DNA of 64,000 nt from Helicobacter magdeburgensis (GTDB taxonomy: Bacteria; Campylobacterota; Campylobacteria; Campylobacterales; Helicobacteraceae). Position 1 is the stretch's first letter, and each line of letters starts with the position of its first letter. The stretch lies in contig NZ_JRPE02000002.1 of NCBI RefSeq assembly GCF_000765825.2, forward strand, positions 62,001-126,000, read 5' to 3'. The translations under genes and the position numbers were made by a program. This document shows positions 20,345 to 30,866 of this stretch, in pieces. The notes under the pieces are model-generated. The model did not search any database and was not told the origin of the DNA. It was given only the letters and a program-made list of their open reading frames with translations.

Positions 20345-21058
20345 TTAAGATCCTAAAATGCGTTTTAGCACTTCTTCATACGCCACTTTGACACTGCCCA
20401 GATTCTGTCTAAATCTATCTTTATCCAGCTTTTGATTTGTCTGCTTATCCCAAAAACGACAGCTATCTGGGCTAATCTCATCAGCCAAAATAATTTTAGA
20501 ATCTTTATCCCGCCCAAACTCAAGCTTGAAATCAACAAGTTTTAAACCCCTTTTATCAAAAAAATCTCTCAAAATCTCATTTATCTTTCTTGCTTCAGCC
20601 TTAAGCACTTCTAGCTCACCTTGCTCTTTGACTAAACCTAGAATCTTACAATGCTCATCATTGATAATGGGATCACCCAACGCATCATCTTTGTAATAAA
20701 ACTCCACCAAAGCAAAGGGCAACACACTCCCTTCACTTATGCCTAAACGCTTTGTGAGTGAGCCTGTGGCGATATTTCGCACAACCACTTCAATGGGAAT
20801 AATACTCACTTTTTTACAAAGCATATCAATGTCATTTAAGCGTTTGATATAGTGGCTTTCCACGCCATTTTTTGCTAAAAGCTCAAAAAGCAAAGAGCTA
20901 ATTTGACAATTTAAAGCACCTTTGCCAGATTCAACACCTTTTTTCTCGGCATTAAAAGCTGTTAAATCATCTTTAAATTCCGCAATTACCACATTTCCAT
21001 CGCTTGTGGCAAAAAGTTTCTTACCCTTTCCTTCATACAACATTGCTTCTTTTTGCAT
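20345..21058 (-). CDS. purC: SAICAR synthetase
   Basis: 237 residues from ATG 21058 behind aaaggagaact; an upstream in-frame start lies within the ctpA end and is not supported. Motifs: [40 protein letters not shown], and LVDFKLEFG. It joins aspartate to CAIR in purine synthesis. Confidence 0.95.
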   Translation of the reverse strand: MQKEAMLYEGKGKKLFATSDGNVVIAEFKDDLTAFNAEKKGVESGKGALNCQISSLLFELLAKNGVESHYIKRLNDIDMLCKKVSIIPIEVVVRNIATGSLTKRLGISEGSVLPFALVEFYYKDDALGDPIINDEHCKILGLVKEQGELEVLKAEARKINEILRDFFDKRGLKLVDFKLEFGRDKDSKIILADEISPDSCRFWDKQTNQKLDKDRFRQNLGSVKVAYEEVLKRILGS

Positions 21059-21083
21059 AGTTCTCCTTTGTTTGACTTGATTT

Positions 21084-22436
21084 TTATTTTGCTTTATTCG
21101 TGCCAAAAGTGCCTATAACACCCCACGCCTTTAATATATCAATGGCAGTTTTAAGCTGAATATCTTGGTATATCATACTTTGTGTAACAAGCTTTTTATC
21201 ATCTTTTGGAGCTTCAGCTTTGTTTGTTTGCTGATTTGTCTTATCCGCATTTGCCTTATCTAACTCCCCTTGCAAGTGTCGCTTCAAATCAGATTCTTTA
21301 ATGCTAAAGCTATTTTCATTCTCTGGTGCCACACCCGGATATACGACAATATCAGGGGTAACGCCCACCGCCTGAATCGTCCTGCCACTAGGGAGATAGT
21401 ATTTTGCAGTTGTGAGCTTTAACCCCTCATTTTGATCCAGCTGCATTACCGTTTGCACACTGCCTTTTCCAAATGTCTGCTCCCCTATTAGCACCGCTCT
21501 TTTATGATCTTGCAACGCCCCTGCGACAATCTCACTTGCACTTGCACTTCCGCCATTTATCAGCACAACCACAGGCACATCTCCATACGATGCACCCTTT
21601 GCCTTGTATTCAATATTTTCTTGCTTTGTGCGTCCTTTTTGTGAGACAATCACACCACTTTTAATAAACAATCGGCTTAAATCCACCGCTTGATCAAGCA
21701 CACCACCGGGATTATTACGCAAATCAAGCACAATTCCATCAACTTTCCCTAATTGCTTTAATCCACTTGTTACATTACGCGTTACATTTTTATCAAATGA
21801 CGCCACACGCACATACGCAAAGTTACTCTCCTCAATTTTACGCACTTTGACAGAATCTATTTTGATAATATCACGCACGATATTAAACACCAAAGGCTTA
21901 GATTCTCCCTTACGAACAATTGTAAGCTCTACCTTTGACTTAGGTGTGCCACGCATAAGATTCACCGCATCATCAATACTCATATCAATGGTGCTTTGAT
22001 CATTTACTTTGATAATCACATCGCCACTTTTTAGCCCAGCCTTATCGCCGGGTGTATCATCAACAGGTGCAATAACGGTCAATGCACCATCTTTTAACCC
22101 AACGGTGATACCAATCCCACCAAACTCGCCATCGGTATTTGCACGCAAATCATCAAATTTCTTTTTGTTTAAATAGTTTGAATGTGCGTCTAAATTGCTT
22201 AAAAGCCCATCAATAGCTTTATCTACAATCTCATCAAAACTCAACTCATCAACATAATATTCCTCCACAATCCCCATAATGCGGCGGAGTTTTTTAAAAG
22301 ATTCTACCTTATTGACTTCTTGCACTTTTGGCTTTGACTTTTGAGCCTCATCGGCTGATAGCCCAACAAATAAAGCCGAACTTATTAGTAATGATGCAAT
22401 GATACCCGCCAAAACAACACGCGATTTACTCATCAT
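21084..22436 (-). CDS. ctpA: Carboxyl-terminal processing protease, S41 family
   Basis: 450 residues with an N-terminal signal anchor, a PDZ domain ([26 protein letters not shown]), and the S41 core: catalytic Ser in [14 protein letters not shown] and Lys in [13 protein letters not shown] periplasmic protease acting on C-terminal tails. The end overlaps nothing; purC follows in the same direction. Confidence 0.92.
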   Translation of the reverse strand: MMSKSRVVLAGIIASLLISSALFVGLSADEAQKSKPKVQEVNKVESFKKLRRIMGIVEEYYVDELSFDEIVDKAIDGLLSNLDAHSNYLNKKKFDDLRANTDGEFGGIGITVGLKDGALTVIAPVDDTPGDKAGLKSGDVIIKVNDQSTIDMSIDDAVNLMRGTPKSKVELTIVRKGESKPLVFNIVRDIIKIDSVKVRKIEESNFAYVRVASFDKNVTRNVTSGLKQLGKVDGIVLDLRNNPGGVLDQAVDLSRLFIKSGVIVSQKGRTKQENIEYKAKGASYGDVPVVVLINGGSASASEIVAGALQDHKRAVLIGEQTFGKGSVQTVMQLDQNEGLKLTTAKYYLPSGRTIQAVGVTPDIVVYPGVAPENENSFSIKESDLKRHLQGELDKANADKTNQQTNKAEAPKDDKKLVTQSMIYQDIQLKTAIDILKAWGVIGTFGTNKAK

Positions 22437-22596
22437 AATTATGCCTTTAGTGATTGATTGTTTTTGGATTTTACAAAAGCTGTATTCTACCCAAAAAAAT
22501 ATATATATTCCTAACAGATTCTACTTTAAGCAAAATCCCCTCCAAAATGCTATCATTGATTAAGATGTTAAAGACTTAAACAGAATCTAAGCAAAC

Positions 22597-23598
22597 CTAA
22601 TAAAAGCTTGTGCGTCCTTTCATATCAGTAAAAAATCGCTCTCTTTTGCTCCCTAGTTTCTTACACGCATTACGCACAAACTCTTCATTGATAATCTCTT
22701 TATCCTGCACATCACATAAGAAATCCTGAATCACATTGCGATTAATAAACACCGGCAAATACCCAACCCCTGCCCTACTCATAATACCCAAAAACACGCC
22801 ATTTTTATCATAAAATGCCCTGCCATAGGTAAATTCCTCATAAGAATCCCGCCCCATCTCAAAGCCATACACCTGCTCAACCCTTCTATCAAAGTCATAA
22901 TATGTTGCAAATTTGGTGAGCTTCAAACTCTGCTGAATAAACACAAACTCATCATCAAGATAGGGATAATATGCCTCTGTCTGTGGCTTAATCCCAACAC
23001 TTGAAGCAAAAACATTTACCCCAAAATGTTTGTAGATTCTATCTTGATAATAGCTTTTTATGGGACGCATTTGACAATAGCTATCCACATATTTTGCCAC
23101 CTTTAGAAGTGCAAGTCCTGAATCTAAATCTATTGCCTTAATGCTAAGCTGTGCCACACACATCATATTTGCATTAAAATCATCTTGCATTTTTGCATAA
23201 ATCTTTGTGGGGGTAATTGTGCCATTGTAGATGACTTCCGAAGATGTAATATAAAAGCCGTTTTTCAGCAATGTCCCCAAACCCTTTTTAAACGACCCAT
23301 CATTAAAAGAAGATTCAATAATGGCTGTGCTATAAATCCAATCGGGTAATTTTGGGAGCTTCATATCTCGTGGGGAAATGCCCTTTGATGAGGGAGATTT
23401 GGCTTGTGGGCTGTGATTTATAGAATGCGTAGCGTTATGTTCTTTCTCTTGTGGCATAAAAAGCTTTTGTGGGCTTTCATACCCCTCCATAACTTCTTTC
23501 AAAGAATCTTCAGAGCCATAAAGCAAGGCAGGATTCACCATATACATTAAAGCCACAAATATGGTAAAAACAACACCCCGCTTAAACACCGCCAACAC
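22597..23598 (-). CDS. Exported protein with a degenerate trypsin-like fold
   Basis: 333 residues with a signal peptide. The segment GFYITSSEVIYNG, then CVAQLSIKAIDLDSGLALLKV, and later GRAFYDKNGVFLGIMSRAG line up in order with HtrA-type protease strands around His, Asp and the C-terminal barrel, but the catalytic residues are not kept. So it is possibly an inactive protease homologue. Two cysteine pairs suggest disulphides in the periplasm. Family known as hypothetical in Helicobacter; the fold assignment is my inference. Confidence 0.5.
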   Translation of the reverse strand: MLAVFKRGVVFTIFVALMYMVNPALLYGSEDSLKEVMEGYESPQKLFMPQEKEHNATHSINHSPQAKSPSSKGISPRDMKLPKLPDWIYSTAIIESSFNDGSFKKGLGTLLKNGFYITSSEVIYNGTITPTKIYAKMQDDFNANMMCVAQLSIKAIDLDSGLALLKVAKYVDSYCQMRPIKSYYQDRIYKHFGVNVFASSVGIKPQTEAYYPYLDDEFVFIQQSLKLTKFATYYDFDRRVEQVYGFEMGRDSYEEFTYGRAFYDKNGVFLGIMSRAGVGYLPVFINRNVIQDFLCDVQDKEIINEEFVRNACKKLGSKRERFFTDMKGRTSFY

Positions 23599-23727
23599 CT
23601 TTCATTGAAATATTATTAAACTAATATCGGTAAAATCCCCGCACTTTTTACATTGCAATGTAGAATCTGTATCAAAGCCAATATCGGCTTTCATTCTATA
23701 AATCTTAAGCAATACAAGGAGCAAACA

Positions 23728-24246
23728 ATGTTTAGAGAGGAACTCAAAGTATTTGATATAAATCAAGATGAGCTAGAAAAGCTACAATATGCTTTCATAG
23801 CGGTAAAATCACCAAATGGAGAGGGCAAAGGCACAATGACCTTAAAGCTCTTTAATGCCGATGCACCACAGAGTGTTACAAATTTTGCCTCATTAGCTAA
23901 AAGTGGATTCTACAATGGCTTAAGCTTTCATCGTGTGATACAAGGCTTTGTCGCACAGGGCGGTTGCCCCATTGGCAATGGCACAGGCGGACCGGGATAT
24001 AGAATCAAATGTGAGCTAGATAACAATCCACACAAACATAAAAAAGGCGTGCTATCAATGGCACACGCCGGACGAGATACAGGCGGTAGTCAGTTTTTTA
24101 TCTGCTTTGCCCAGCAACCTCACCTTGATGGAGAACACACCGTTTTTGGCGGGATTGAAACGGAGGATTTAGAATCTTTTAAAGTGCTTGATAGCATTAA
24201 GCAAGGGGATATTATAGAATCTATTAGCATTGCTTCATCACGCTAG
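23728..24246 (+). CDS. ppiA: Peptidyl-prolyl cis-trans isomerase, cyclophilin type
   Basis: 172 residues from ATG 23728 behind caaggagcaaaca; a longer frame upstream has no ribosome site. Motifs: [47 protein letters not shown], the cyclophilin active site. No signal peptide, so cytoplasmic. Confidence 0.93.
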   Translation: MFREELKVFDINQDELEKLQYAFIAVKSPNGEGKGTMTLKLFNADAPQSVTNFASLAKSGFYNGLSFHRVIQGFVAQGGCPIGNGTGGPGYRIKCELDNNPHKHKKGVLSMAHAGRDTGGSQFFICFAQQPHLDGEHTVFGGIETEDLESFKVLDSIKQGDIIESISIASSR

Positions 24247-24291
24247 ATTCTCATCTCTAGCGACACATTTTAGGACATCATAAGGAATCAA

Positions 24292-25620
24292 ATGAAAGCT
24301 GTTTTTCCTCTTGCTTTAATTTCTAGTCTGCGATTTTTTGGACTTTTTATTGTTTTGCCTATCATTGGACTTTATACTGATGAGTTTCACACCACGACGT
24401 TTTTGGCTGGACTTGCCGCTGGTGGCTATGCCCTAACGCAAATCATTTTTCAAACGCCCTTTGGAATCTGGAGTGATAAATACAACCGCAAACATATCGT
24501 AGGTGTTGGACTTTTTATCTTTTTACTTGGCTCTTTGGTTTGTGCGTTTGCGGAAAATATCACTATGCTTATTATTGGACGATTCTTGCAGGGAGCTGGG
24601 GCTGTTGGCGGTGTGGTGAGTGCGCAAATTGCCGATTTAGTCAAAGAAGAAGAACGCAATAAAGCAATGGCGATTATGGGAGCTGGAATCTTCATAAGCT
24701 TTGTTTTAGCTATGCTTCTAAGCCCCATTGTGGCAAGCACCTTTGGGCTGAATGCCCTATTTCTCATCACAAGTGCCTTTTGTGTGCTGTCCTTGCTTAT
24801 TTTATATTGGAAAGTCCCCGACACGCCAAGTGTAAAATATCACTTCAACGACACAAGCACAAGCAATCTTTTAAAAGATAAGAATCTGCTGATTATGAAT
24901 CTTAGTGCGTTTTTGCAGAAGTTTTTGATGATTTTTGCCTTTGTATGTATAAGCCTTGCTTTGACACATCATTTTAATTTAACAGAAGGGGATTTATGGA
25001 AAGTCTATGCTCCTGCGGCACTTGTAGGCGTTTTTGCGATGGGTCCTTCATCAATCTTTGCACAAAAAAAGGGGCAGTTTAAAGCCGTTATGCTTTTTGG
25101 AATCTTTGCCTTTGTGTTATCTTACTTCCTTATGGCATTTGCCACACCACAAGAAAACCTTTTGCTTTTTGCTGCGGGGGTTTTAGTCTTTTTTATCGGC
25201 TTTGCCATTCACGAGCCTATTATGCAATCCCTTGCTAGTCGCTATCCTAAGGCTCATCAAAAAGGTGCAGCCCTTGGCATTTTTACCACACTTGGCTATG
25301 TTGGTTCAGCCCTTGGCGGAATGTGCGGTGGGTGGCTGTATGAAGAGATAGGATTGTTTCATCTTTCGCTTATCATTGCTGCGGTATGTGTGGTATGGGC
25401 TGTTATTTTGGCAATATTTCTTACAAATCCTGCAAATCATCAAAATCTCTATCTCCCATTAAAAGATTCTATCACTCAAGCACTGCCTAAGCTAGAACAG
25501 ATTCAAGGCGTGATTGAGTTTTACATTAATCAAAATGAGAATCTAGCTATTATCAAATATGATGCTATACTTACAAATGAAGCACAGATTTTAAAAACTC
25601 TTAATGTGGAGCGACCATAA
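24292..25620 (+). CDS. MFS transporter with C-terminal YAM-like domain, YajR-type
   Basis: 442 residues, twelve membrane helices, the MFS loop motif (GIWSDKYNRKHIV), then a soluble C-terminal domain with QGVIEFYINQNENLAIIKYDAIL, which resembles the YAM domain of E. coli YajR. It probably exports a drug or metabolite by proton antiport. The next gene starts directly after the stop. Confidence 0.8.
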   Translation: MKAVFPLALISSLRFFGLFIVLPIIGLYTDEFHTTTFLAGLAAGGYALTQIIFQTPFGIWSDKYNRKHIVGVGLFIFLLGSLVCAFAENITMLIIGRFLQGAGAVGGVVSAQIADLVKEEERNKAMAIMGAGIFISFVLAMLLSPIVASTFGLNALFLITSAFCVLSLLILYWKVPDTPSVKYHFNDTSTSNLLKDKNLLIMNLSAFLQKFLMIFAFVCISLALTHHFNLTEGDLWKVYAPAALVGVFAMGPSSIFAQKKGQFKAVMLFGIFAFVLSYFLMAFATPQENLLLFAAGVLVFFIGFAIHEPIMQSLASRYPKAHQKGAALGIFTTLGYVGSALGGMCGGWLYEEIGLFHLSLIIAAVCVVWAVILAIFLTNPANHQNLYLPLKDSITQALPKLEQIQGVIEFYINQNENLAIIKYDAILTNEAQILKTLNVERP

Positions 25621-25941
25621 ATGGAATTTTATAAAAAAATCATTATCGCTTCAGTGATGGGAGCATACCTTTGCTTTCTTATCTATCAAAATAGAGATTA
25701 TTTCACAAAGAAAAAGTCTCAAACCGATGATGAGCCTATCTATATAAAAGCAGAAGATGGCAGCAAAGATTATATAGAAATAACTTTCCCTAAGGATTCG
25801 CATAAGGTATTTTTGCGATATTGGAGAGATAAAGAAAAGAGATTTGAAACACACACAATGTCTTATGATGAGTTTGTGGAAAAGTGGGGGGATATTCACA
25901 AAGAGCATAGGTTGAAAACTCCGCCGAATATAAAGGAATAA
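25621..25941 (+). CDS. Small single-pass membrane protein
   Basis: 106 residues, one N-terminal membrane helix (IIIASVMGAYLCFLIYQN), then a charged soluble part (EDGSKDYIEITFPKDSHKVFLRYW). It starts right after the MFS gene stop; likely same operon. Function unknown. Confidence 0.6.
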   Translation: MEFYKKIIIASVMGAYLCFLIYQNRDYFTKKKSQTDDEPIYIKAEDGSKDYIEITFPKDSHKVFLRYWRDKEKRFETHTMSYDEFVEKWGDIHKEHRLKTPPNIKE

Positions 25942-25942
25942 A

Positions 25943-26854
25943 ATGTATAACGCTACGCATATCACTAATGCTAAAATCCAAAAATGGAGTGTAGATTCTA
26001 GTTTTAGAGCAGAATCTCAAGGGGATTTTGTAGAGTCTGCAGATTTCAGTGCGGATTCTAGTGGGGATTGCAAAAAAAGCTCTAAGATGAAAGAAGCACC
26101 AAAAATCAGCAAAAAAATCCTAAGCGTTGTAGGCAAAACAAATGCACAATATGGCTTGATTAAAGAAGGCGATAAGGTGCTTTTAGGCTTAAGCGGTGGG
26201 AAAGATTCTATCCTTTTAGCTACAATCCTTGCCTATATGCAAAGACACGCACCCTTTAAGTTTGAGTTTAAAGCCTTAACCGTGGATTATGGCAGGGGTG
26301 GGGAGTATGAGTATATTTTTGAATATTGTGAAAAGCTAGGCATTCCCTATGAGCTATACCGCACGGATATTTATGAGATTTTAGAGCAGAATAAAAGGGA
26401 GGGGACGATTTATTGTAGCTTTTGCTCTCGTATGAGGCGTGGGGCGTTATACAGCAAAGCCTTAGAGTATGGTTATAACAAACTCGCTTTAGCACATCAT
26501 TTAGATGATGCGGCGGAGAGTTTTTTTATGAATCTCACTTACAATGGAGCTATGCGGTCTATGCCGCCTATTTATCGTGCGGAGAATGGGCTAGAAGTGA
26601 TACGCCCTTTGATTTTTGTGCGTGAGCGGCAGATTATTGATTTTATCGCAAGTAATGGTATCTATATTGCACCTGATTGCAATTGCCCGATTAACTGGCT
26701 AGATTCTGATAAAAAGCCTTATGCTAGAGAAGCTACAAAGCAGTTTTTGAAAAATATGGAGAGTGAAAATCCAAACTTTTTCAAATCGCTAAAAAATGCC
26801 TTTAGCAACATTCACGCCGGAAGTTTCTGCGACACAAACTACCTTAATATTTAA
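25943..26854 (+). CDS. ttcA: TtcA-like tRNA thiolase, PP-loop ATPase
   Basis: 303 residues. PP-loop LGLSGGKDS, then the Cys pair YCSFC for the Fe-S cluster and HHLDDAAESFFMN typical of TtcA. Late Cys residues are in DCNCPINW. It would make 2-thiocytidine in tRNA. The first 48 residues are Ser/Asp-rich and encoded by repeats of the chromosomal motif agattcta; a start at ATG 26087 (MKEAPKISKK) is possible and would be closer to the usual length. Confidence 0.85.
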   Translation: MYNATHITNAKIQKWSVDSSFRAESQGDFVESADFSADSSGDCKKSSKMKEAPKISKKILSVVGKTNAQYGLIKEGDKVLLGLSGGKDSILLATILAYMQRHAPFKFEFKALTVDYGRGGEYEYIFEYCEKLGIPYELYRTDIYEILEQNKREGTIYCSFCSRMRRGALYSKALEYGYNKLALAHHLDDAAESFFMNLTYNGAMRSMPPIYRAENGLEVIRPLIFVRERQIIDFIASNGIYIAPDCNCPINWLDSDKKPYAREATKQFLKNMESENPNFFKSLKNAFSNIHAGSFCDTNYLNI

Positions 26855-26911
26855 ATTAGCAAAATCATTATACAATGTGGCGTTTTATCTTTTGAAGTAG
26901 GAGCAAAGACT

Positions 26912-27172
26912 TTGAGTATCAAATCAATCACACTTGCTAGAATCTACGAAATGCACGGGCTGAAAGAAGATGCGTTAAAAATCTACCGCGAGATTTTATT
27001 GCAAGAGCCGAATAACAAAGACGCACAACAAGCCATAAAATATCTTATGCTTACACAAAATAACTTCCCACAAGTCAATGAAATGCGTAAAGAGCAGCTC
27101 ATCAACCCACAATCCCAAGATGAAACAATCCAATTTCAAAGGTGGCTTTTCCAATGGAACTCAAAGATTTAA
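26912..27172 (+). CDS. Small TPR-like protein
   Basis: 86 residues starting at TTG 26912 behind gtaggagcaaagac. One TPR-like repeat: ARIYEMHGLKEDALKIYREILLQEPNNKDA. Soluble. The 3' end overlaps the next gene. Function unknown; probably a protein-protein adaptor. Confidence 0.65.
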   Translation: MSIKSITLARIYEMHGLKEDALKIYREILLQEPNNKDAQQAIKYLMLTQNNFPQVNEMRKEQLINPQSQDETIQFQRWLFQWNSKI

Positions 27173-27513
27173 TACTTGAAACGATTAATGAACTCTCACA
27201 TCCATCTCTCACGCAAGATTCACAAGCTAAACCCATAGAATTAGCAGAAACTTTTCATACCTTTGATAGCTCCCCTACGCCCATTGCTGAAAACTCCACT
27301 ACTGAAATGCCCCACTCCACGCATAAAAGTGCTGAATCCTTAAAAGAAGAATGCGAGTTTTTAGAAGGCTTACAGGAGCGACTTTTGGTGCTTTTTGAAG
27401 GACTCAAAGCAGAGCATAATCAAAATATAGAATCTGCTCTGCGTATCACAACCCACTTCCTTGAACATCAGCTTAATGTAATCCAAGAGCGTTTAGAACT
27501 CCTAAAAAAATAA
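27154..27513 (+). CDS. Conserved protein, possibly CiaD-like
   Basis: 119 residues from ATG 27154 overlapping the previous gene; an upstream GTG at 27142 adds four residues. The C-terminal part EEC..FLEGLQERLLVLFEGLK..LNVIQERLELLKK resembles the C-terminal region I recall from Campylobacter CiaD and related Helicobacter proteins. The middle is Ser/Thr/Pro-rich and low in complexity. Function unknown here; CiaD is secreted in C. jejuni, but that cannot be carried over from similarity alone. Confidence 0.55.
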   Translation: MELKDLILETINELSHPSLTQDSQAKPIELAETFHTFDSSPTPIAENSTTEMPHSTHKSAESLKEECEFLEGLQERLLVLFEGLKAEHNQNIESALRITTHFLEHQLNVIQERLELLKK

Positions 27514-27589
27514 TTATATTTTAATTTGTATATTGTTTTTACAAGATTGTTAATCATCATTAAATTATTGTTTAACAATGCCCTTTAAA

Positions 27590-27775
27590 ATTCTCCCAGC
27601 CTTTAGCCTGAATGAGATAGGGCGAGGTGATGGATTAACCATTGTGAGCATCATCTCAAAGGAGGTTATCCCCCTCCAACTTCCTCCTTGTTTCCCTAGA
27701 TGCTCACACCGATGACAACTAAACCTTTATTGAGCTGCTCAAGCCCCCACTTGAGCGGTTTCTTTCTCTCTTTTG
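27590..27775 (+). ncRNA. Putative small RNA upstream of arsR
   Basis: About 185 bases without a gene. It holds a 9-bp stem gtgagcatc (27644-27652) / gatgctcac (27699-27707), an inner 7-bp stem aaggagg (27659-27665) / cctcctt (27683-27689) with a strong SD-like strand, and a final intrinsic terminator (27737-27743 with 27750-27756). No match to SRP, tmRNA, RNase P or 6S consensus that I could see. The terminator loop is CCCCCA, recalling the C-rich loop of the RepG sRNA of H. pylori; this is only an analogy. Confidence 0.45.
27737..27774 (+). terminator. Intrinsic terminator of the putative sRNA
   Basis: 7-bp stem gctcaag / cttgagc with loop CCCCCA, followed by the T-rich tract tttctttctctctttt. 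Confidence 0.7.
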
Positions 27776-27818
27776 ACAATCCCAAAACAATACTTAAGCT
27801 ATCTAAAAAGTGTTTTGT

Positions 27819-27826
27819 TATACAAT
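27819..27826 (+). promoter_or_regulatory. Probable -10 of the arsR promoter
   Basis: TATACAAT lies 35 bases before the arsR ATG and after the upstream terminator. It fits an epsilonproteobacterial -10 box; no clear -35, as usual in these bacteria. Confidence 0.5.
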
Positions 27827-27860
27827 CCCTAACTTTTTTACCACAATTAAAGGTTACACA

Positions 27861-28541
27861 ATGCTAGAAGTTTTAATGATTGAAGATGATGTAGAATTAG
27901 CAGAAATTATCACAGGCTTTTTGAAACAATATGATATGAATGTTACTAATTATGATGAGCCATACACCGGAATGAGTGCGGTTAATGCAAAACATTTTGA
28001 TGTTTTGCTCCTTGATTTGACTTTGCCTAATCTTGATGGCTTAGAAGTGTGCAAGCGAGTAGCAAAGCAAAATAGCATTCCTATTATCGTATCCTCCGCA
28101 CGAAGCGATGTTGATGATAAGGTTGAAGCCCTTAAAAGCGGTGCAGATGACTACATCTCAAAGCCCTATGACCCAAAGGAGCTAGTGGCTAGAATCCAAT
28201 CGCTCCTTAGACGCTACAACAAAAAGAGTATCAAAGAGCAAGATAAGGAAAAAGATAGTGTATTTAAGATTGACAAATACAGCCGCCAAGTATTTTTTAA
28301 AGATAAAAAGCTAGAGCTTACCCGTGCGGAATATGAGATTCTCACTCTACTTATCAGCAAAAAAGGGCACGTGTTTTCACGCGAAGCCATCGCTATTGAA
28401 TCTGAATCTATTAACCCTGAAAGCTCAAATAAAAGCATTGATGTCATCATAGGACGCCTCCGCTCCAAAATAGAGGAAAACCCGAAGCAACCCCAATACA
28501 TTATCTCCGTGCGTGGTGTTGGCTATAAACTTGAAGCATAG
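27861..28541 (+). CDS. arsR: Acid-responsive response regulator ArsR
   Basis: 226 residues from ATG 27861 (behind aaaggttacaca); the longer upstream frame covers the promoter. OmpR family: receiver with IEDDVELAE and phospho-Asp in [12 protein letters not shown], Lys in SKPYDPKEL, then a winged helix ([45 protein letters not shown]). Near-identical to HP0166 of H. pylori, which controls acid adaptation genes. Neighbours arsS and hemB keep the H. pylori order. Confidence 0.92.
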   Translation: MLEVLMIEDDVELAEIITGFLKQYDMNVTNYDEPYTGMSAVNAKHFDVLLLDLTLPNLDGLEVCKRVAKQNSIPIIVSSARSDVDDKVEALKSGADDYISKPYDPKELVARIQSLLRRYNKKSIKEQDKEKDSVFKIDKYSRQVFFKDKKLELTRAEYEILTLLISKKGHVFSREAIAIESESINPESSNKSIDVIIGRLRSKIEENPKQPQYIISVRGVGYKLEA

Positions 28542-28549
28542 GGCATTCT

Positions 28550-29812
28550 ATGCTTTCCTTTCGGCACTCTATCTTTTTTAAAATCATCATTTTATTTCTT
28601 TGTGCGTTACTGAGTTTTTTTGCTATCTCCTATTATTTTATCCAAGAGCATATAGAAAATGAGAATATCCTATCCGAGCTGCGATACTCGCAATTCACCA
28701 CAACAATCAATGAGATAATGCAACACGGTGGCAATCTCCAAATCATCAAGCAATACCTTCAAACAATGCAATTTGTGCCGGTAGAAGAAGAAGAGATTAA
28801 ACGCGTTTTGCAAGAGATTAATAAGCTACCCACAGACTTTGAAGGCGTATTTGCAAAGGCAATCAACACTCAAAATGGCATTTATATCCTGCTTGAAACG
28901 CACAATGAAACTACACTCTATAAAGACAACTCCCGCAAATCTTATGAGGATTTTTACATTATCACGCTTATTGGTATTATCCTTTTAACTTTTGTGTTTT
29001 TCATCGTCCTAAAAAGCCTAATGCCCCTTAAGATTCTAAAAGGGCAGATTAAGCAATTTGCCGATGGTGCTTTTACTCCACAATATAAGCAAAATACAAA
29101 AGATGAGATTGGTGAGCTATATTGTGAGTTTCACAAAGCGTCAAATAAAATTAAAAGCCTAAATGAATCTCGCTCCTTACTTTTACGCTCTATTATGCAC
29201 GAGCTAAAAACGCCCATCACAAAAGGGCGAATTGTGGCTGAAATGGTGGAAAATGACAGTCAAAAACAGCAGCTTTGCTCCGCCTTTATGCGTCTTAATG
29301 ACCTAATCAACGAGTTTGCAAAGATTGAGAAAATCAACTCCAAAAGCTACCATATTAACAAGCAAGAGTTTTTGTTATACGATCTTATTCATCACACTGA
29401 AGAAATGCTCCTTATCCACGATTCTAGCCCCATTACGCTTGAGAGTGAAAATGCCCTTATCAAAGCGGATTTTGACCTTTTTGCTATTGCGTTAAAAAAT
29501 CTCCTTGATAATGCCATAAAATACAGCACAGATGGCAAAGTGCGTGTCTATACCAAAAATGACAAGCTCTACACTAGCTCTAAGGGTGAAGCCTTGCAAT
29601 ATCCGCTAGAAGACTACTTCAAGCCCTATTTCAAAAATGAAAAGTCCCCACAATCGCAAGGCTTTGGCTTAGGAATGTATATCATCAAAAATACCCTTGA
29701 CAATCAGGGCTTTGACTTTAGCTACAAATACGAAGATGGTTGTAATGTTTTCATCATTCATCATTGTGTGGTGGAAAACTACTGCCCCATTAAACCCAAA
29801 AAAGGAGATTAA
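28550..29812 (+). CDS. arsS: Sensor histidine kinase ArsS
   Basis: 420 residues. Two membrane helices (residues about 10-30 and 140-160) frame a periplasmic sensor; a HAMP-like stretch follows, then the H box [14 protein letters not shown], the N box [10 protein letters not shown], and [12 protein letters not shown]. It partners the adjacent ArsR; in H. pylori it senses low pH through periplasmic histidines. Confidence 0.88.
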   Translation: MLSFRHSIFFKIIILFLCALLSFFAISYYFIQEHIENENILSELRYSQFTTTINEIMQHGGNLQIIKQYLQTMQFVPVEEEEIKRVLQEINKLPTDFEGVFAKAINTQNGIYILLETHNETTLYKDNSRKSYEDFYIITLIGIILLTFVFFIVLKSLMPLKILKGQIKQFADGAFTPQYKQNTKDEIGELYCEFHKASNKIKSLNESRSLLLRSIMHELKTPITKGRIVAEMVENDSQKQQLCSAFMRLNDLINEFAKIEKINSKSYHINKQEFLLYDLIHHTEEMLLIHDSSPITLESENALIKADFDLFAIALKNLLDNAIKYSTDGKVRVYTKNDKLYTSSKGEALQYPLEDYFKPYFKNEKSPQSQGFGLGMYIIKNTLDNQGFDFSYKYEDGCNVFIIHHCVVENYCPIKPKKGD

Positions 29813-29814
29813 CA

Positions 29815-30780
29815 ATGTTTAGACGACTAAAACGCACACGCCTAAAAGCCCCTATGCGAGAGCTTGTAAGAGAAACTAGACTACACAAGCAGGATTTTAT
29901 CTATCCGCTTTTTGTGATTGAAGGACAAAATGTCAAAAATGAAATCCCCTCTATGCCCGATGTGTTTCAACTAAGCGTTGATAATATCCTTAAAGAATGC
30001 GAGGAATTGCTGAATCTTGGCATATACCATATTCTCCTTTTTGGTTTGCCAAGCCACAAAGATTCTTGTGGAAGCGAGGCTTTGAGTGATAAAAGCATTA
30101 TCCCGCAAGCCATAAAAGCCATAAAAAAGCATTTTCCACAGATGATTATCACGCTTGATTTATGCTTTTGCGAATACACAGACCACGGACATTGCGGAAT
30201 CTTAGATAAGAATCTTAATAGCGTAGATAATGACGCCACACTTGAAATTCTAGGGCAACAAGCCTTAGTCCTTGCAAGTTGCGGTGGGGATATGATAGCC
30301 CCAAGTGCAATGATGGACGGAATGGTAAGCACAATACGCACCTATTTAGATAAAGGCGGATTCTCTCATATCCCCATTATGAGCTACTCTACTAAATTTG
30401 CAAGTGGCTATTATGGACCATTCCGCGATGTGGCAAACTCCGCTCCAAGCTTTGGCGATAGAAACTCTTATCAGCAAGATAGTGCTAATCGCAGGGAAGC
30501 TATCCTTGAAAGTCTAACAGATGAAGCTGAAGGAGCGGATATTTTAATGGTAAAACCAGCCCTAGCCTATTTAGACATCGTGCGTGATATTCGCGACCGC
30601 ACTTTGCTACCCTTAGCGGTATATAATGTCAGTGGGGAATACGCTATGCTAAAACACGCACAAAAAGCCAATCTCATTGACTATGAACGCGTTTTATTTG
30701 AAACACTCACAGGCTTTAAACGCGCAGGAGCGGACATCATCATTAGCTATCACACTAAAGAGATAGCTAAACTTCTTTAG
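29815..30780 (+). CDS. hemB: Porphobilinogen synthase
   Basis: 321 residues. Cys-rich zinc site [12 protein letters not shown], active-site Lys in [17 protein letters not shown] and the second Lys in [13 protein letters not shown]. It condenses two 5-aminolevulinates in haem synthesis. It starts three bases after arsS, as in H. pylori. Confidence 0.95.
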   Translation: MFRRLKRTRLKAPMRELVRETRLHKQDFIYPLFVIEGQNVKNEIPSMPDVFQLSVDNILKECEELLNLGIYHILLFGLPSHKDSCGSEALSDKSIIPQAIKAIKKHFPQMIITLDLCFCEYTDHGHCGILDKNLNSVDNDATLEILGQQALVLASCGGDMIAPSAMMDGMVSTIRTYLDKGGFSHIPIMSYSTKFASGYYGPFRDVANSAPSFGDRNSYQQDSANRREAILESLTDEAEGADILMVKPALAYLDIVRDIRDRTLLPLAVYNVSGEYAMLKHAQKANLIDYERVLFETLTGFKRAGADIIISYHTKEIAKLL

Positions 30781-30866
30781 AATCTTAAAGGCTTACCTTG
30801 CTAGATTCTAGCCCTAATCAATGCCTAGCAGTTTCTACTTCCCCAGCCACATCTCAAACTTTTATG

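Noticed and set aside
27590-27775. SRP RNA, tmRNA, RNase P RNA or 6S RNA
   Set aside because: None of the conserved core sequences (for example the SRP tetraloop region or RNase P core) were found; the end stems needed for 6S are not evident.
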